Shown piece by piece: positions 1 to 8,155 of a stretch of DNA of 64,000 nt. Source of the DNA: CAZAAW01 sp964483325 (lineage in GTDB: Bacteria > Pseudomonadota > Alphaproteobacteria > Rhizobiales > Kaistiaceae); NCBI GenBank assembly GCA_964483325.1, contig CAZAAW010000009.1, positions 45,919-109,918 of the forward strand. Direction: 5' to 3'. The position numbers were made by a program, and so were the translations under genes. The notes beneath the pieces are model-generated. The model saw only the letters and a list, made by a program, of their open reading frames with translations. It made no database searches and was not told the DNA's origin. Numbering within the stretch: the stretch's first letter is position 1; each line of letters begins with the position of its first letter.

Positions 1-1181
1 ACGCGTTCCATCACCGTCTGCAGGCGGCGGGCGCCGATATTCTCGACCGAGGCGTTGATCTCGACGGCGATCGAGGCGATGGCGTCGATGGCGTCGTCGG
101 TGAAGCTCAGCATCAGGCCTTCGGTCTGCATCAGGGCGATATACTGCTTGATCAGGCTCGCCTCGGTCTCCGTCAGGATGCGGCGGAAGTCCTCGCGCGA
201 CAGCGGCTTCAGCTCGACGCGGATCGGCAGGCGGCCCTGCAGCTCCGGCAGGAGGTCCGACGGCTTCGAGACATGGAAGGCGCCGGAGGCGATGAACAGG
301 ATGTGGTCGGTCTTCACCGGCCCGTACTTCGTCGCCACGGTCGTGCCCTCGATCAGCGGCAGCAGGTCGCGCTGCACGCCTTCGCGCGAGACATCGCCCC
401 CGTAGCGGCCTTCGCGGACGGTGATCTTGTCGATCTCGTCGAGGAAGACGATGCCGTCATTCTCGACCGAGGCGATGGCCTCGGCGACGACCGACTCGTT
501 GTCGAGCAGCTTGTCCTGCTCCTCGGCGAGGAGGATGGCGTGCGAGTCGCGCACGGTCGTCTTGCGCGTCTTGGTGCGGTTGCCGAAGGCCTTGCCGAGC
601 ATGTCGTTGATGTTCATGACGCCGACCGAGGCGCCGGGCATGCCTGGGATCTCGAAGGACGGCATGCCGTTGCCGCTGTCCTTGACCTGGATCTCGATCT
701 CCTTGTCGTCGAGCTCGCCCTCGCGCAGCTTCTTGCGGAAGCTCTCGCGCGTCGCCGGGCTCGCCGAGGCGCCGACCAGCGCATCGAGCGCCCGCTCCTC
801 GGCCGACAACTCGGCCTTGGCGGAGACCTCGGAGCGCTTCTTTTCGCGCACTAGGCCGATGCCGACCTCGACCAGGTCGCGGACGATCTGCTCGACGTCG
901 CGGCCGACATAGCCGACCTCGGTGAACTTGGTCGCCTCGACCTTGAGGAAGGGCGCGCCGGCCAGCCTGGCGAGACGGCGGGAAATTTCCGTCTTGCCGA
1001 CGCCGGTCGGGCCGATCATCAGGATGTTCTTCGGCAGCACTTCCTCGCGCATCTGGCCGGTCAGCTGCTGGCGGCGCCAGCGGTTGCGCAGGGCAATCGC
1101 CACGGCGCGCTTCGCCTCGTGCTGGCCGATGATGTAGCGGTCGAGTTCCGAGACGATTTCCCGGGGCGAGAAGCTTGTCAT
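1..1181 (-). CDS. hslU: ATP-dependent protease ATPase subunit HslU (3' end cut by window)
   Basis: AAA+ unfoldase that feeds substrates to the HslV peptidase chamber in the cytoplasm. The ATG at 1181 opens with MTSFSPREIVSELDRYIIGQ, the usual HslU N-terminus. Walker A (GPTGVGKTE) is at about residues 57-65 and Walker B (IVFLDEIDK) is in the second half, with the family's variable I-domain between them. About 393 codons are inside the window. The family is about 435 residues, so only the C-terminal end is missing beyond base 1. The gene follows hslV by 59 bp on the same strand and is probably cotranscribed from the promoter upstream of hslV. Identification is secure. Confidence 0.97.
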   Translation of the reverse strand, partial: MTSFSPREIVSELDRYIIGQHEAKRAVAIALRNRWRRQQLTGQMREEVLPKNILMIGPTGVGKTEISRRLARLAGAPFLKVEATKFTEVGYVGRDVEQIVRDLVEVGIGLVREKKRSEVSAKAELSAEERALDALVGASASPATRESFRKKLREGELDDKEIEIQVKDSGNGMPSFEIPGMPGASVGVMNINDMLGKAFGNRTKTRKTTVRDSHAILLAEEQDKLLDNESVVAEAIASVENDGIVFLDEIDKITVREGRYGGDVSREGVQRDLLPLIEGTTVATKYGPVKTDHILFIASGAFHVSKPSDLLPELQGRLPIRVELKPLSREDFRRILTETEASLIKQYIALMQTEGLMLSFTDDAIDAIASIAVEINASVENIGARRLQTVMER

Positions 1182-1240
1182 GCGTGTGGTCTCGGTCTGT
1201 TGGTCCGGCCGATCGTTTGCGGGGATGGGGCTATGGACGT

Positions 1241-1816
1241 TCATGTGTCGCTCCCCAGCGATTCCAGGGTGACCTGGTCATTGGTGTAGATGCAGATTTC
1301 GGCGGCGATGGCCATGGCCCGGCGGGCGATCTTCTCCGGATCAGATTCCATGTCGATCAGGGCGCGCGCCGCGGCGAGGGCGTAATTGCCGCCGGAGCCG
1401 ATGGCGGCGAGGCCGAGCTCGGGTTCCAGCACGTCGCCATTGCCGGTCAGCACCAGCGTGGTGCTCTTGTCGGCGACGATCATCATCGCCTCCAGCCGGC
1501 GCAGATAGCGGTCGGTGCGCCAGTCCTTGGCGAGCTCGACCGAGGCGCGGGTCAGCTGGCCGGGATACTGCTCGAGCTTCGCCTCGAGGCGCTCGAACAG
1601 CGTGAAGGCATCGGCCGTCGAGCCGGCAAAGCCGCCGATCACGTCGCCCTTGCCGAGCGGACGGACCTTGCGGGCATTGTGCTTCATGACGGTGGCGCCG
1701 GTCGTCACCTGGCCGTCGCCGGCGATGACGACGCGGCCGCCCTTGCGCACGGAGACGATTGTCGTCCCGTGCCAGGACGCGAAGGCGGAGTCCGCGGAGG
1801 GAGAACTGTTGTTCAA
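1241..1816 (-). CDS. hslV: ATP-dependent protease subunit HslV
   Basis: Proteasome-like threonine peptidase that forms the HslVU chamber with the downstream ATPase. The reading frame is open far upstream, but I start it at a TTG at 1816, preceded by AAGGA at a 9-nt spacing. This gives 191 residues; family members are about 175-185. The sequence SWHGTTIVSV places the N-terminal nucleophile Thr at about residue 18, exposed after propeptide removal. GGRVVIAGDGQVT and the central GGFAGSTADAFTLFE stretch are classic HslV. No ATG or GTG lies between the TTG and the catalytic Thr, so the non-canonical start is likely. An RpoH-like promoter lies upstream. Confidence 0.96.
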   Translation of the reverse strand: MNNSSPSADSAFASWHGTTIVSVRKGGRVVIAGDGQVTTGATVMKHNARKVRPLGKGDVIGGFAGSTADAFTLFERLEAKLEQYPGQLTRASVELAKDWRTDRYLRRLEAMMIVADKSTTLVLTGNGDVLEPELGLAAIGSGGNYALAAARALIDMESDPEKIARRAMAIAAEICIYTNDQVTLESLGSDT

Positions 1817-1914
1817 GAGGTGGTGTCCTTGTCTGGCGGATCGGCGCGGTCCGGCATCGCGGCCCCGCGGCGATCCCACGAGTGCCGGGCGGGAGGAGGA
1901 GGCCCGGCAGGTCT

Positions 1915-1943
1915 TATGTAGGAGCTGGCGCGCCGCCTGCAAA
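1915..1943 (-). promoter_or_regulatory. RpoH-like heat-shock promoter for hslVU
   Basis: Read on the minus strand: TTTG (1940-1943), 18 nt, then CTACATA (1915-1921). The same layout with the same 18-nt spacing precedes grpE and hsp20 in this window and fits the alphaproteobacterial sigma-32 pattern of CTTG, about 17-18 nt, then a CYTATNT-like element. It could equally be read as a housekeeping promoter (TTGCAG, 16 nt, TACATA). About 100 nt separate it from the hslV TTG. Confidence 0.5.
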
Positions 1944-2004
1944 CCGTTGCTGTGGCTTCGGTAACCTTCCCCTGCTATAGGCCGGCGCAGCAGGAGAGGG
2001 CGCC

Positions 2005-2598
2005 ATGCGCAGCGCAACGATCGAGCGGACCACAAGGGAAACCGACATCGCCGTCACCGTCGAGCTCGACGGCAGCGGCGCGGCGGATATCGCCACCGGC
2101 ATCGGTTTCTTCGACCACATGCTGGAGCAGGTGGCGCGCCACGGCCTCATCGACCTGACGGTGCGCGCCAAGGGCGACCTTCATATCGACCAGCACCATA
2201 CGGTCGAGGATGTCGGCATCGCCCTCGGCCAGGCAGTCAGGAAGGCGCTCGGCGATTATCGCGGCGTCACCCGCTATGCCGATGTCCACCTGCCAATGGA
2301 CGAGGCGATGACCCGCTGCGCCATCGACATTTCCGGCCGGCCGTTTCTCGTCTGGGACGTCGCCTTCCCGCGGCCGAAGATCGGCGAGTTCGACACCGAG
2401 CTGGTGCGCGAGTTCTTCCAGGCCTTCGCGCAGAATGCCGGCATCACGCTGCATGTCGCCAATCTCTATGGCGAGAACAGCCACCACATCGCCGAGACCT
2501 GCTTCAAGGCGCTGGCGCGCGCCCTCAGGGCCGCCATCGCCATCGACCCGCGTCAGGAGGGCCGCCTGCCGTCGACCAAGGGCCGGCTGGGCGATTGA
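2005..2598 (+). CDS. hisB: Imidazoleglycerol-phosphate dehydratase HisB
   Basis: Catalyses the dehydration of imidazole-glycerol phosphate to imidazole-acetol phosphate in histidine synthesis. It is the monofunctional 197-residue type with no histidinol phosphatase domain. Metal-binding histidine motifs are visible: FFDHMLEQ near residue 36, HIDQHHTVEDVG near residue 62 and GENSHHIAETCFKALARAL in the C-terminal part. The ATG at 2005 has a CAGGAGAGGG ribosome site. It is divergent from hslV and starts a plus-strand run of hisB, a DUF2628 gene and hisH. Confidence 0.98.
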   Translation: MRSATIERTTRETDIAVTVELDGSGAADIATGIGFFDHMLEQVARHGLIDLTVRAKGDLHIDQHHTVEDVGIALGQAVRKALGDYRGVTRYADVHLPMDEAMTRCAIDISGRPFLVWDVAFPRPKIGEFDTELVREFFQAFAQNAGITLHVANLYGENSHHIAETCFKALARALRAAIAIDPRQEGRLPSTKGRLGD

Positions 2599-2702
2599 CG
2601 GCAGAAGGACGCCGCTCCGGCGCGCGCCGGAACGCCGCGCTTGCCGCCGCGTTCCCGGGGGCGTACCCGTTAAGGGGTAAGAACGAGCCCGAGGGGGCGT
2701 CG

Positions 2703-3197
2703 ATGACCGTCTATACCGTGCATGCGCCGCCCGGCAGCGCCGGCGCTGCCGTCGATCCGCTGGATTTCGCCTTCATCAAGGAAGGCTTCTGCTGGCCGGC
2801 GCTGTTCTTCGCGCCGCTCTGGCTGATCGTCCGCCGCTTGTGGCTGGCCCTGCTCGGCTATCTCGTCATTTCGATCGGCCTGTCGGCGCTGAGCCGCTAT
2901 CTCGACGGACCGGCCATCCCGGTCATCTCCGTCCTTTTCACCTTCCTTTTCGCGCTGGAAGCCAACGAGCTGCGGCGCTGGACCCTGACCCGCCGCGGCT
3001 GGCGCCTCGTCGGCGTCGCCGAAGGGCAGCGGCGCGACGAGGCCGAGCTGCGCTTCTTCCAGGCCTGGCTCGAGACGCCGCATAACGGCACCGTCAGCGC
3101 CTCGCTGCCGGGGCGGACGGGCGCCGCCCCGGTGCCGCCGGCGCGGCGCGACGACGGCGTCATCGGTCTCTTCCCGACGCCTGGAGCGCCGGCTTGA
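2703..3197 (+). CDS. DUF2628 family small membrane protein
   Basis: A 164-residue protein of unknown function. It begins MTVYTVHAPPG, contains an aromatic-rich stretch (AFIKEGFCWPALFFAPLWLI) typical of DUF2628, and has two or three hydrophobic segments between about residues 35 and 90, so it is probably an inner-membrane protein. The frame is open upstream to 2595. I prefer the ATG at 2703 because GAGGGGG precedes it and the family starts there. Its TGA (3195-3197) overlaps the TTG start of hisH, so the two are probably translationally coupled. A short inverted repeat (TACCC/GGGTA, 2664-2679) sits upstream. A gene of this family between hisB and hisH recurs in rhizobial his clusters as I remember them. 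Confidence 0.85.
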   Translation: MTVYTVHAPPGSAGAAVDPLDFAFIKEGFCWPALFFAPLWLIVRRLWLALLGYLVISIGLSALSRYLDGPAIPVISVLFTFLFALEANELRRWTLTRRGWRLVGVAEGQRRDEAELRFFQAWLETPHNGTVSASLPGRTGAAPVPPARRDDGVIGLFPTPGAPA

Positions 3198-3841
3198 GCG
3201 TTGCCATCATCGATTACGGCGCCGGCAACCTGCGTTCCGCCGCCAAGGCGCTGGAGCTGGCGGCGATGCGGTCCGGCGGCGGTCCAGTCACCGTCACCTC
3301 CGATCCTGCCGTGGTCGCCAAGGCCGACCGGGTTGTCCTTCCCGGCGACGGCGCCTTTGCCGACTGCCGGCACAATCTCGACGCCATCCCCGGCATGATC
3401 GACGCCATCGACGAGGCGATCGACGAGCGCGCCGTGCCGTTCTTCGGCATCTGCGTCGGCATGCAGCTGCTGGCGACGCGCGGCCTGGAGCATGGCATCA
3501 CGCCCGGACTTGCCCGCATTCCGGGCGAGGTGCGGCTGGTCGAGCCGGACGATGCGGCGCTCAAGGTGCCGCACATGGGCTGGAACACGCTGGAGCCCGC
3601 GGCGCCGCACCCGGTGCTGGCCGGCATTCCGCTCGGCGCCGACGGCTGGCACGCCTATTTCCTGCATGCCTATCACCTCGTCCCGGAAACGCCGGACTGG
3701 GTCGTCGCCACCGCCGAGTATGGCGGGCCGGTGACGGCGGTGGTGGCGCGCGACAACATTGCCGGAACCCAGTTTCATCCCGAGAAGAGCCAGAAGCTCG
3801 GTCTCGCGCTGCTCGCCAATTTCCTCGCCTGGCGCCCCTGA
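3194..3841 (+). CDS. hisH: Imidazole glycerol phosphate synthase glutaminase subunit HisH
   Basis: Class I glutamine amidotransferase that supplies ammonia to HisF for the ring-closing step of histidine synthesis. It has 215 residues. The catalytic Cys is in FFGICVGMQLL (C87), and the His/Glu pair is in TQFHPEKSQ (H195, E197). The start is a TTG at 3194, embedded in TTGA, where the preceding gene stops. The N-terminus MSVAIIDYGAGNLRS is typical, so this start is convincing. Its partner hisF lies about 4.3 kb away on the opposite strand. Confidence 0.97.
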   Translation: MSVAIIDYGAGNLRSAAKALELAAMRSGGGPVTVTSDPAVVAKADRVVLPGDGAFADCRHNLDAIPGMIDAIDEAIDERAVPFFGICVGMQLLATRGLEHGITPGLARIPGEVRLVEPDDAALKVPHMGWNTLEPAAPHPVLAGIPLGADGWHAYFLHAYHLVPETPDWVVATAEYGGPVTAVVARDNIAGTQFHPEKSQKLGLALLANFLAWRP

Positions 3842-3914
3842 CAACGCCGCCTCCACGCCGCATCACCCTGACCGGACGGCTGCGGCCGTACCGGCGCAGC
3901 CTTGCAGAAGGCCC

Positions 3915-4427
3915 ATGACCTTTTCCGTCGACGAAATCTCTTCCGCCCTTTTCAGCCGCGCCTTTGCCAACCTGAAGGTCGTCCTTCGTCTGGGTGAAGA
4001 GCACGCCGATGCGGCCGGCATCCCGCATCAGGAGCTCCTGTCGGCGCGCCTGGCGCCCGACATGCTCGACCTGACGGCGCAGGTGCAGCGCGCCTCCGAC
4101 ACCTCGAAATTCGCCGTGGCCCGGCTTGCCGATGTCACGCCGCCGGTCTTTGCCGACGAGGAGAAGAGCTTTGCGGAGCTGCAGGAGCGCATCGACCGCA
4201 CCGTCGCCTTCTTCGCCACCGTCACGCCGGCCGCCCTTACCGCCGGCCTCGATCGCATGGTGGAGCTGAAGAAGCGCAGTGGCACGGTCGTGCTGTCGGG
4301 GCGGCACTATCTGCTGCGGCAGGCGGTCCCCAATTTCTTCTTCCACGTCACCACCGCCTACGACATCCTGCGCCACAAGGGCGTGCCGCTCGGCAAGCGC
4401 TTCTTCATCGGCCCGCTGGAGGACTGA
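3915..4427 (+). CDS. DUF1993 domain-containing protein
   Basis: A soluble 170-residue protein of the DUF1993 family. It contains the features I associate with the family: a core near PDMLDLTAQVQRASDTSKF, a YLLRQAVPNFFFHVTTAYDILRH-like C-terminal helix and a GKRFFIG tail. The fold is expected to be a DinB-like four-helix bundle, and no catalytic role is known. The ATG at 3915 follows AGAAGG. It lies 73 bp after hisH and 83 bp before the hybrid kinase, so it may share the his transcript, but nothing links it to histidine synthesis. Confidence 0.85.
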   Translation: MTFSVDEISSALFSRAFANLKVVLRLGEEHADAAGIPHQELLSARLAPDMLDLTAQVQRASDTSKFAVARLADVTPPVFADEEKSFAELQERIDRTVAFFATVTPAALTAGLDRMVELKKRSGTVVLSGRHYLLRQAVPNFFFHVTTAYDILRHKGVPLGKRFFIGPLED

Positions 4428-4510
4428 TCCTTCGTCCGCCGGACAGCCCCGTCCCCATCCGGTATGATGCCGCCAGGGCTGCCCCGGTCGGGGCGGCGGG
4501 CGGAGACGGC

Positions 4511-6088
4511 ATGGCGGACAGCGACCCGGACGGCGACAGCGCTGCGGTACCGGCAGGGCACGTCCCCTCGCGCCTGCTCGCCACGGTCAGCCACGAGCTG
4601 CGCACGCCGCTGACCGGCATTCTCGGCCTTGCCGACATGCTGCTCGACACCGCCCTGACGCCGGAGCAGGAAAACTACGCCCGCGCCGTCCGCGTCTCGG
4701 CCGAGCTGATGCTCGGTCTCGTCGACGATTCCCTCGATACCGCCAAGCTGGATGCCGGGCGTTTCGAGCTGGCGCCGCGGCCGACGCCGCTGGAGCGCCT
4801 GGCCGAGGACGTGGTGGAGCTCCTGTCGGTGCGCGCCCATGGCCGCGGCCTCGATGTCGGCGCCTATGTCGGCCCCGACATGCCGGCGGTGGTGGAGGCC
4901 GACGGGCCGCGCCTGCGCCAGGTGCTGCTCAATCTCGTCGGCAATGCCGTCAAGTTCACCGAGCAGGGCGGCGTCGCGCTGACCATCGAGCGGCTCGCCG
5001 AGGACCCGGCCCGCCTCGCCGTGGCGGTAGCGGATACCGGTCCCGGCGTCGCGCCGGAGGCGGTGGAGCGCATCTTCGCCGAGTTCGAGGGCAGCAGCGA
5101 CGGCCGCGAGGGCAGCGGCCTCGGCCTTGCCATTTCCCGCCGCATCGTCCGCAGCATGGGCGGCGACATAACCGTGGCGCCGCGCCCCGGCGGCGGCTCC
5201 GTGTTCGGTTTCTCGGTGCCGCTCGTGCCGGCCGGCGCCGCGCCGGCGCAGCCACGCCCCGATCTTTCCCGCCGCCATGTCCTGATCGCCGCGCCGGCGA
5301 GCATCGCCGCCGACCTGTTGCGGCGCCACCTCGCCGATGCCGGCGCCACCGTGCAGATGGCCGCGGCCGCAACCGAAGCGGCGGCCCTGGCCGGCGCCGC
5401 CGAGGCGTCGGGCAAGGGCTACGATGCGGTGCTGGTCGATGCCCGCCTGCCCGGCGGCAGTCTCGACAGGATCCGCGCCGCCGCCGGCCGCCGCATTCCG
5501 GCGGCGCTGCTGATGCAGCCGGGACGGCGGCAGACGGTGGCGGAAATCCGCGCCGCCGGCTTCGACGCCTATCTGGTCCGGCCGGTGCGGCGCAGCTCGC
5601 TGCTGCGCATCGCCGGCCCGCTGATTGCCGGCAATGGCGATTTCGGCGTCGATCCCGGCGACCGGCGCCGGCCGGTGGCGTCGGCCGAGCCGGCGGCGAC
5701 ACGGCTGCGCGTCCTCCTGGCCGACGACGACCTCATCAACACGCTGCTCATCCGCTCGGTGCTGCAGCGGCTCGGCCATGAGGTGACCGACGCCGCCGAC
5801 GGCCGCGCCGCGGTCGAGGCGGCGAAGACTGCCGGCCGCTTCGACGCCGCCTTCATCGACCTGCACTTGCCGCTGCTGGATGGCCTCGACGTCGCCCGGA
5901 CGCTGCGCGAGGAGGAACGGCGTGGCCGGCGTCGGCGGACCCATCTCGTCGCCATGACGGCCGACACGCGTCCGGACCTGCGTCAGGCAGCGCTGGAGGC
6001 GGGTTTCGACATGCTGTTCGACAAGCCGCTGGCGCCGGAAGTCATCCGCGCGGTGCTCGACACGGCGGCCGGCGCCGCGGCCGCCTGA
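4511..6088 (+). CDS. Sensor-less hybrid histidine kinase with two receiver domains
   Basis: A 525-residue cytoplasmic hybrid kinase with no membrane segment and no sensory domain. The H-box (ATVSHELRTPLTG, H28) begins almost at the N-terminus. It is followed by DHp helices, an HATPase_c domain (NLVGNAVKFTE, DTGPGV, GSGLGLAIS) to about residue 245, and two REC domains. REC1 (about 255-370) is degenerate: the acidic pair is replaced by Ala-Ala-Pro (260-262), the conserved Lys is Arg357, and only D310 remains. REC2 (about 400-520) is intact, with D405-D407, phospho-acceptor D450, T483 and K505. Input probably comes from a partner protein. It is convergent with grpE, with 18 bp between them. Confidence 0.93.
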   Translation: MADSDPDGDSAAVPAGHVPSRLLATVSHELRTPLTGILGLADMLLDTALTPEQENYARAVRVSAELMLGLVDDSLDTAKLDAGRFELAPRPTPLERLAEDVVELLSVRAHGRGLDVGAYVGPDMPAVVEADGPRLRQVLLNLVGNAVKFTEQGGVALTIERLAEDPARLAVAVADTGPGVAPEAVERIFAEFEGSSDGREGSGLGLAISRRIVRSMGGDITVAPRPGGGSVFGFSVPLVPAGAAPAQPRPDLSRRHVLIAAPASIAADLLRRHLADAGATVQMAAAATEAAALAGAAEASGKGYDAVLVDARLPGGSLDRIRAAAGRRIPAALLMQPGRRQTVAEIRAAGFDAYLVRPVRRSSLLRIAGPLIAGNGDFGVDPGDRRRPVASAEPAATRLRVLLADDDLINTLLIRSVLQRLGHEVTDAADGRAAVEAAKTAGRFDAAFIDLHLPLLDGLDVARTLREEERRGRRRRTHLVAMTADTRPDLRQAALEAGFDMLFDKPLAPEVIRAVLDTAAGAAAA

Positions 6089-6106
6089 TCTGGTCGGATC
6101 CGGGAC

Positions 6107-6763
6107 CTAGCTGGTCTGGCCCGACTTCGGCGTGTCTTCCGCCGCCTTGTCGTCATTGGCGGCCGGCACGGCTTCCGCCGCCGGCTTGGCCTTCGCCGCC
6201 TTGGCGATGCCGACCATGGCCGGCCGCAGCACCCGGTCGGCGATCGAATAGCCGGCCTGCACGACCTGCACCACAGTGCCGGCAGGCTGGTCGGCGCTTT
6301 CGACCTCGAAGATCGCCTGGTGGAAATTGGGGTCGAATTTCTGCCCGACCGGATCGAGTTTCTCGACGCCGTGCTTGCTGAGCGCCTTGAGGAGCTCGCG
6401 CTCGGTCAGCTCGACGCCTTCGGCAAAGGTCGCCAGCTGCGCGTCGGCGCTGCGCACCTCGGCCGGAATGGCCTCCAGCGCCCGGCGCAGGTTGTCGCCG
6501 ACGCTGAGGAGATCGCGGGCAAAACCGGTCACCGCATATTGGCGCGCATCGGCGATCTCGCGCTCGGTGCGGCGGCGCAGGTTCTCCATGTCGGCGGCGC
6601 TGCGCAGCAGGCGGTCGGTCAGGTCGGCAACGGCCGCTTCCAGCTCGGCCAGGCGCGCCGGGACCGCGCTCTCCGCCGCCGCTTCGGCGGGAGCGGCAGG
6701 GGCGGCGGCCGGGCTGTCGGTGTCTGCCGCGGCGTCGGGTGTGGGTGTGGTCTTGTCCGACAT
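6107..6763 (-). CDS. grpE: Nucleotide exchange factor GrpE
   Basis: Co-chaperone that releases ADP from DnaK. It has 218 residues. The Ala/Pro-rich N-terminus is disordered. A long coiled coil follows (RLAELEAAVADLTDRLLRSA, ENLRRRTEREIADA), then the beta-domain with GVEKLDPVGQKFDPNFHQAI and a signature near VVQAGYSIADRVLRPAMVGIA. The ATG at 6763 is preceded by AGAGGA. In many rhizobia grpE sits after hrcA; here it follows coaA by 85 bp and has its own RpoH-like promoter in that gap. Confidence 0.97.
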   Translation of the reverse strand: MSDKTTPTPDAAADTDSPAAAPAAPAEAAAESAVPARLAELEAAVADLTDRLLRSAADMENLRRRTEREIADARQYAVTGFARDLLSVGDNLRRALEAIPAEVRSADAQLATFAEGVELTERELLKALSKHGVEKLDPVGQKFDPNFHQAIFEVESADQPAGTVVQVVQAGYSIADRVLRPAMVGIAKAAKAKPAAEAVPAANDDKAAEDTPKSGQTS

Positions 6764-6804
6764 CACATCCTCTTTGCAGATCGGAAATAGGGCTTCGGGC
6801 GTCG

Positions 6805-6833
6805 ATATCAGGGCTGGCGGCCCGGAAATCAAG
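6805..6833 (-). promoter_or_regulatory. grpE: RpoH-like heat-shock promoter for grpE
   Basis: On the minus strand CTTGAT (6828-6833) is followed by 16 nt and CTGATAT (6805-6811), that is CTTG-N18-CTGATAT. Spacing is identical to the hsp20 site. It lies between the coaA stop and the grpE start, so grpE can be induced separately from the his/coa genes. Confidence 0.6.
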
Positions 6834-6848
6834 CGTGGCGGGGACGCC

Positions 6849-7817
6849 TCAGAGGCGGCGCAGCGCCACCGTCTCGACCCGGTGGTCGGCACCCTTGCGC
6901 AGGATGAGGTCGGCGCGCGGCCGTGTCGGCAGGATATTGTCGCGAAGGTTCGGCAGGTTGATGCGCGACCAGATGTCGTCGGCCAGCGCCTCCGCTTCGG
7001 CGTCGCTGACGGCGGCGAAGCGCCGGAAGAAGGAGTCCGGATCGCGGAACGCCGTCTCGCGCAGGCGCTTGAAGCGGTCGATATACCAGCGCCGCACCTG
7101 CGCCTCGTCGGCATCGACATAGATGGAGAAGTCGAAGAAATCTGAGACGAACGGCACGGCGCGCCCGTCGCGCGCCAGGCGCGAGGTCTGCAGCACGTTG
7201 AGGCCTTCGACGATCAGGATGTCCGGCTGGTCGATGGTCTCCACTTCGCCGGGCACGATGTCGTAGATGAGATGCGAATAGACCGGCGCCGCCACCGGCC
7301 GCCGGCCGGCCTTGATCGCCGACAGGAAGGCGAGGAGGCCCGGCATGTCGTAGCTTTCCGGAAAGCCCTTGCGCTCCATCAGGCCTTCGCGCCGCAGCAC
7401 GGCGTTGGGGAAGAGGAAGCCGTCGGTGGTGATCAGATCGACCTTGGGCGTGTTCGGCCAGCGCGACAGCAGGGCGCGCAGGATGCGGGCGGTGGTCGAC
7501 TTGCCGACCGCCACCGAGCCGGCAAGGCCGATGACATAGGGCGTCTTGCCCTCCGTGGCGCCGAGGAAGGTGCCGGTGGCGCGATAGAGCTGCTGCGTCG
7601 CCGCCACGTAGAGATTGAGAAGGCGGGACAGCGGCAGGTAGATCGCCACCACCTCGTCCAGCGACACCGGGTCGTTGAGGCTCTTCAGCCGATCGACTTC
7701 CTCGCTCGTCAGGGTGAGCGGCGTGTCGGCGCGCAGGCCGGCCCATTCCTGCCGCGTGAACAGGCGGTGCGGCGCCTCGGCCGGCGCCATCATGTCCGGC
7801 GGAACGACCTGGTCCAT
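6849..7817 (-). CDS. coaA: Type I pantothenate kinase CoaA
   Basis: Phosphorylates pantothenate, the first committed step of coenzyme A synthesis. It has 322 residues, the usual size for the bacterial type I enzyme. The P-loop GSVAVGKST is at residues 100-108. Other family motifs include ITTDGFLFPN, KGFPESYD and EGLNVLQT. The ATG at 7817 starts 5 bp after hisE ends, so it belongs to the hisA-hisF-hisE transcript. This hisE-coaA arrangement is familiar from rhizobia. Confidence 0.97.
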   Translation of the reverse strand: MDQVVPPDMMAPAEAPHRLFTRQEWAGLRADTPLTLTSEEVDRLKSLNDPVSLDEVVAIYLPLSRLLNLYVAATQQLYRATGTFLGATEGKTPYVIGLAGSVAVGKSTTARILRALLSRWPNTPKVDLITTDGFLFPNAVLRREGLMERKGFPESYDMPGLLAFLSAIKAGRRPVAAPVYSHLIYDIVPGEVETIDQPDILIVEGLNVLQTSRLARDGRAVPFVSDFFDFSIYVDADEAQVRRWYIDRFKRLRETAFRDPDSFFRRFAAVSDAEAEALADDIWSRINLPNLRDNILPTRPRADLILRKGADHRVETVALRRL

Positions 7818-7822
7818 GGCCG

Positions 7823-8146
7823 TCAGCCTGCCGTCCGGGATGCCTTTTCGGCAAGCCCGCTCTGGCCGGTGCGTTTCTCCAGCTCGGCCATCACCGCCGA
7901 CAGCGGCACGCCGCGCGCCTGCAGCACGACGAGGAGGTGGTAGAGCGTGTCGGCCGCTTCGGAGGCGAGCGCCACGGCGTCGCCCTCGACGGCGGCGACG
8001 ATGGTCTCCACCGCCTCCTCGCCGAACTTGCGCGCCGCATAGGACGGCCCGCGCTGCAGCAGCTTGGCCGTATAGGAGGCGTCGACCGGCGCATTGGCGC
8101 GCTCGGCAATGATCGCCGCCAGGTCCTTCAGGGCAAAATCCGCCAT
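7823..8146 (-). CDS. hisE: Phosphoribosyl-ATP pyrophosphatase HisE
   Basis: Hydrolyses phosphoribosyl-ATP to phosphoribosyl-AMP, the second step of histidine synthesis. It is the stand-alone 107-residue form, with no HisI cyclohydrolase domain. The MazG-like helical core is visible: SYTAKLLQRGPSYAARKFGEE near residue 24 and the metal-binding EAADTLYHLLV near residue 63. It starts 9 bp after hisF and ends 5 bp before coaA. Confidence 0.96.
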   Translation of the reverse strand: MADFALKDLAAIIAERANAPVDASYTAKLLQRGPSYAARKFGEEAVETIVAAVEGDAVALASEAADTLYHLLVVLQARGVPLSAVMAELEKRTGQSGLAEKASRTAG

Positions 8147-8155
8147 CGCACTCCC

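Noticed and set aside
2664..2679. Inverted repeat TACCC-N6-GGGTA before the DUF2628 gene as an operator.
   Set aside because: Arms of only 5 bp in GC-rich intergenic DNA; expected by chance and with no promoter placed around it.
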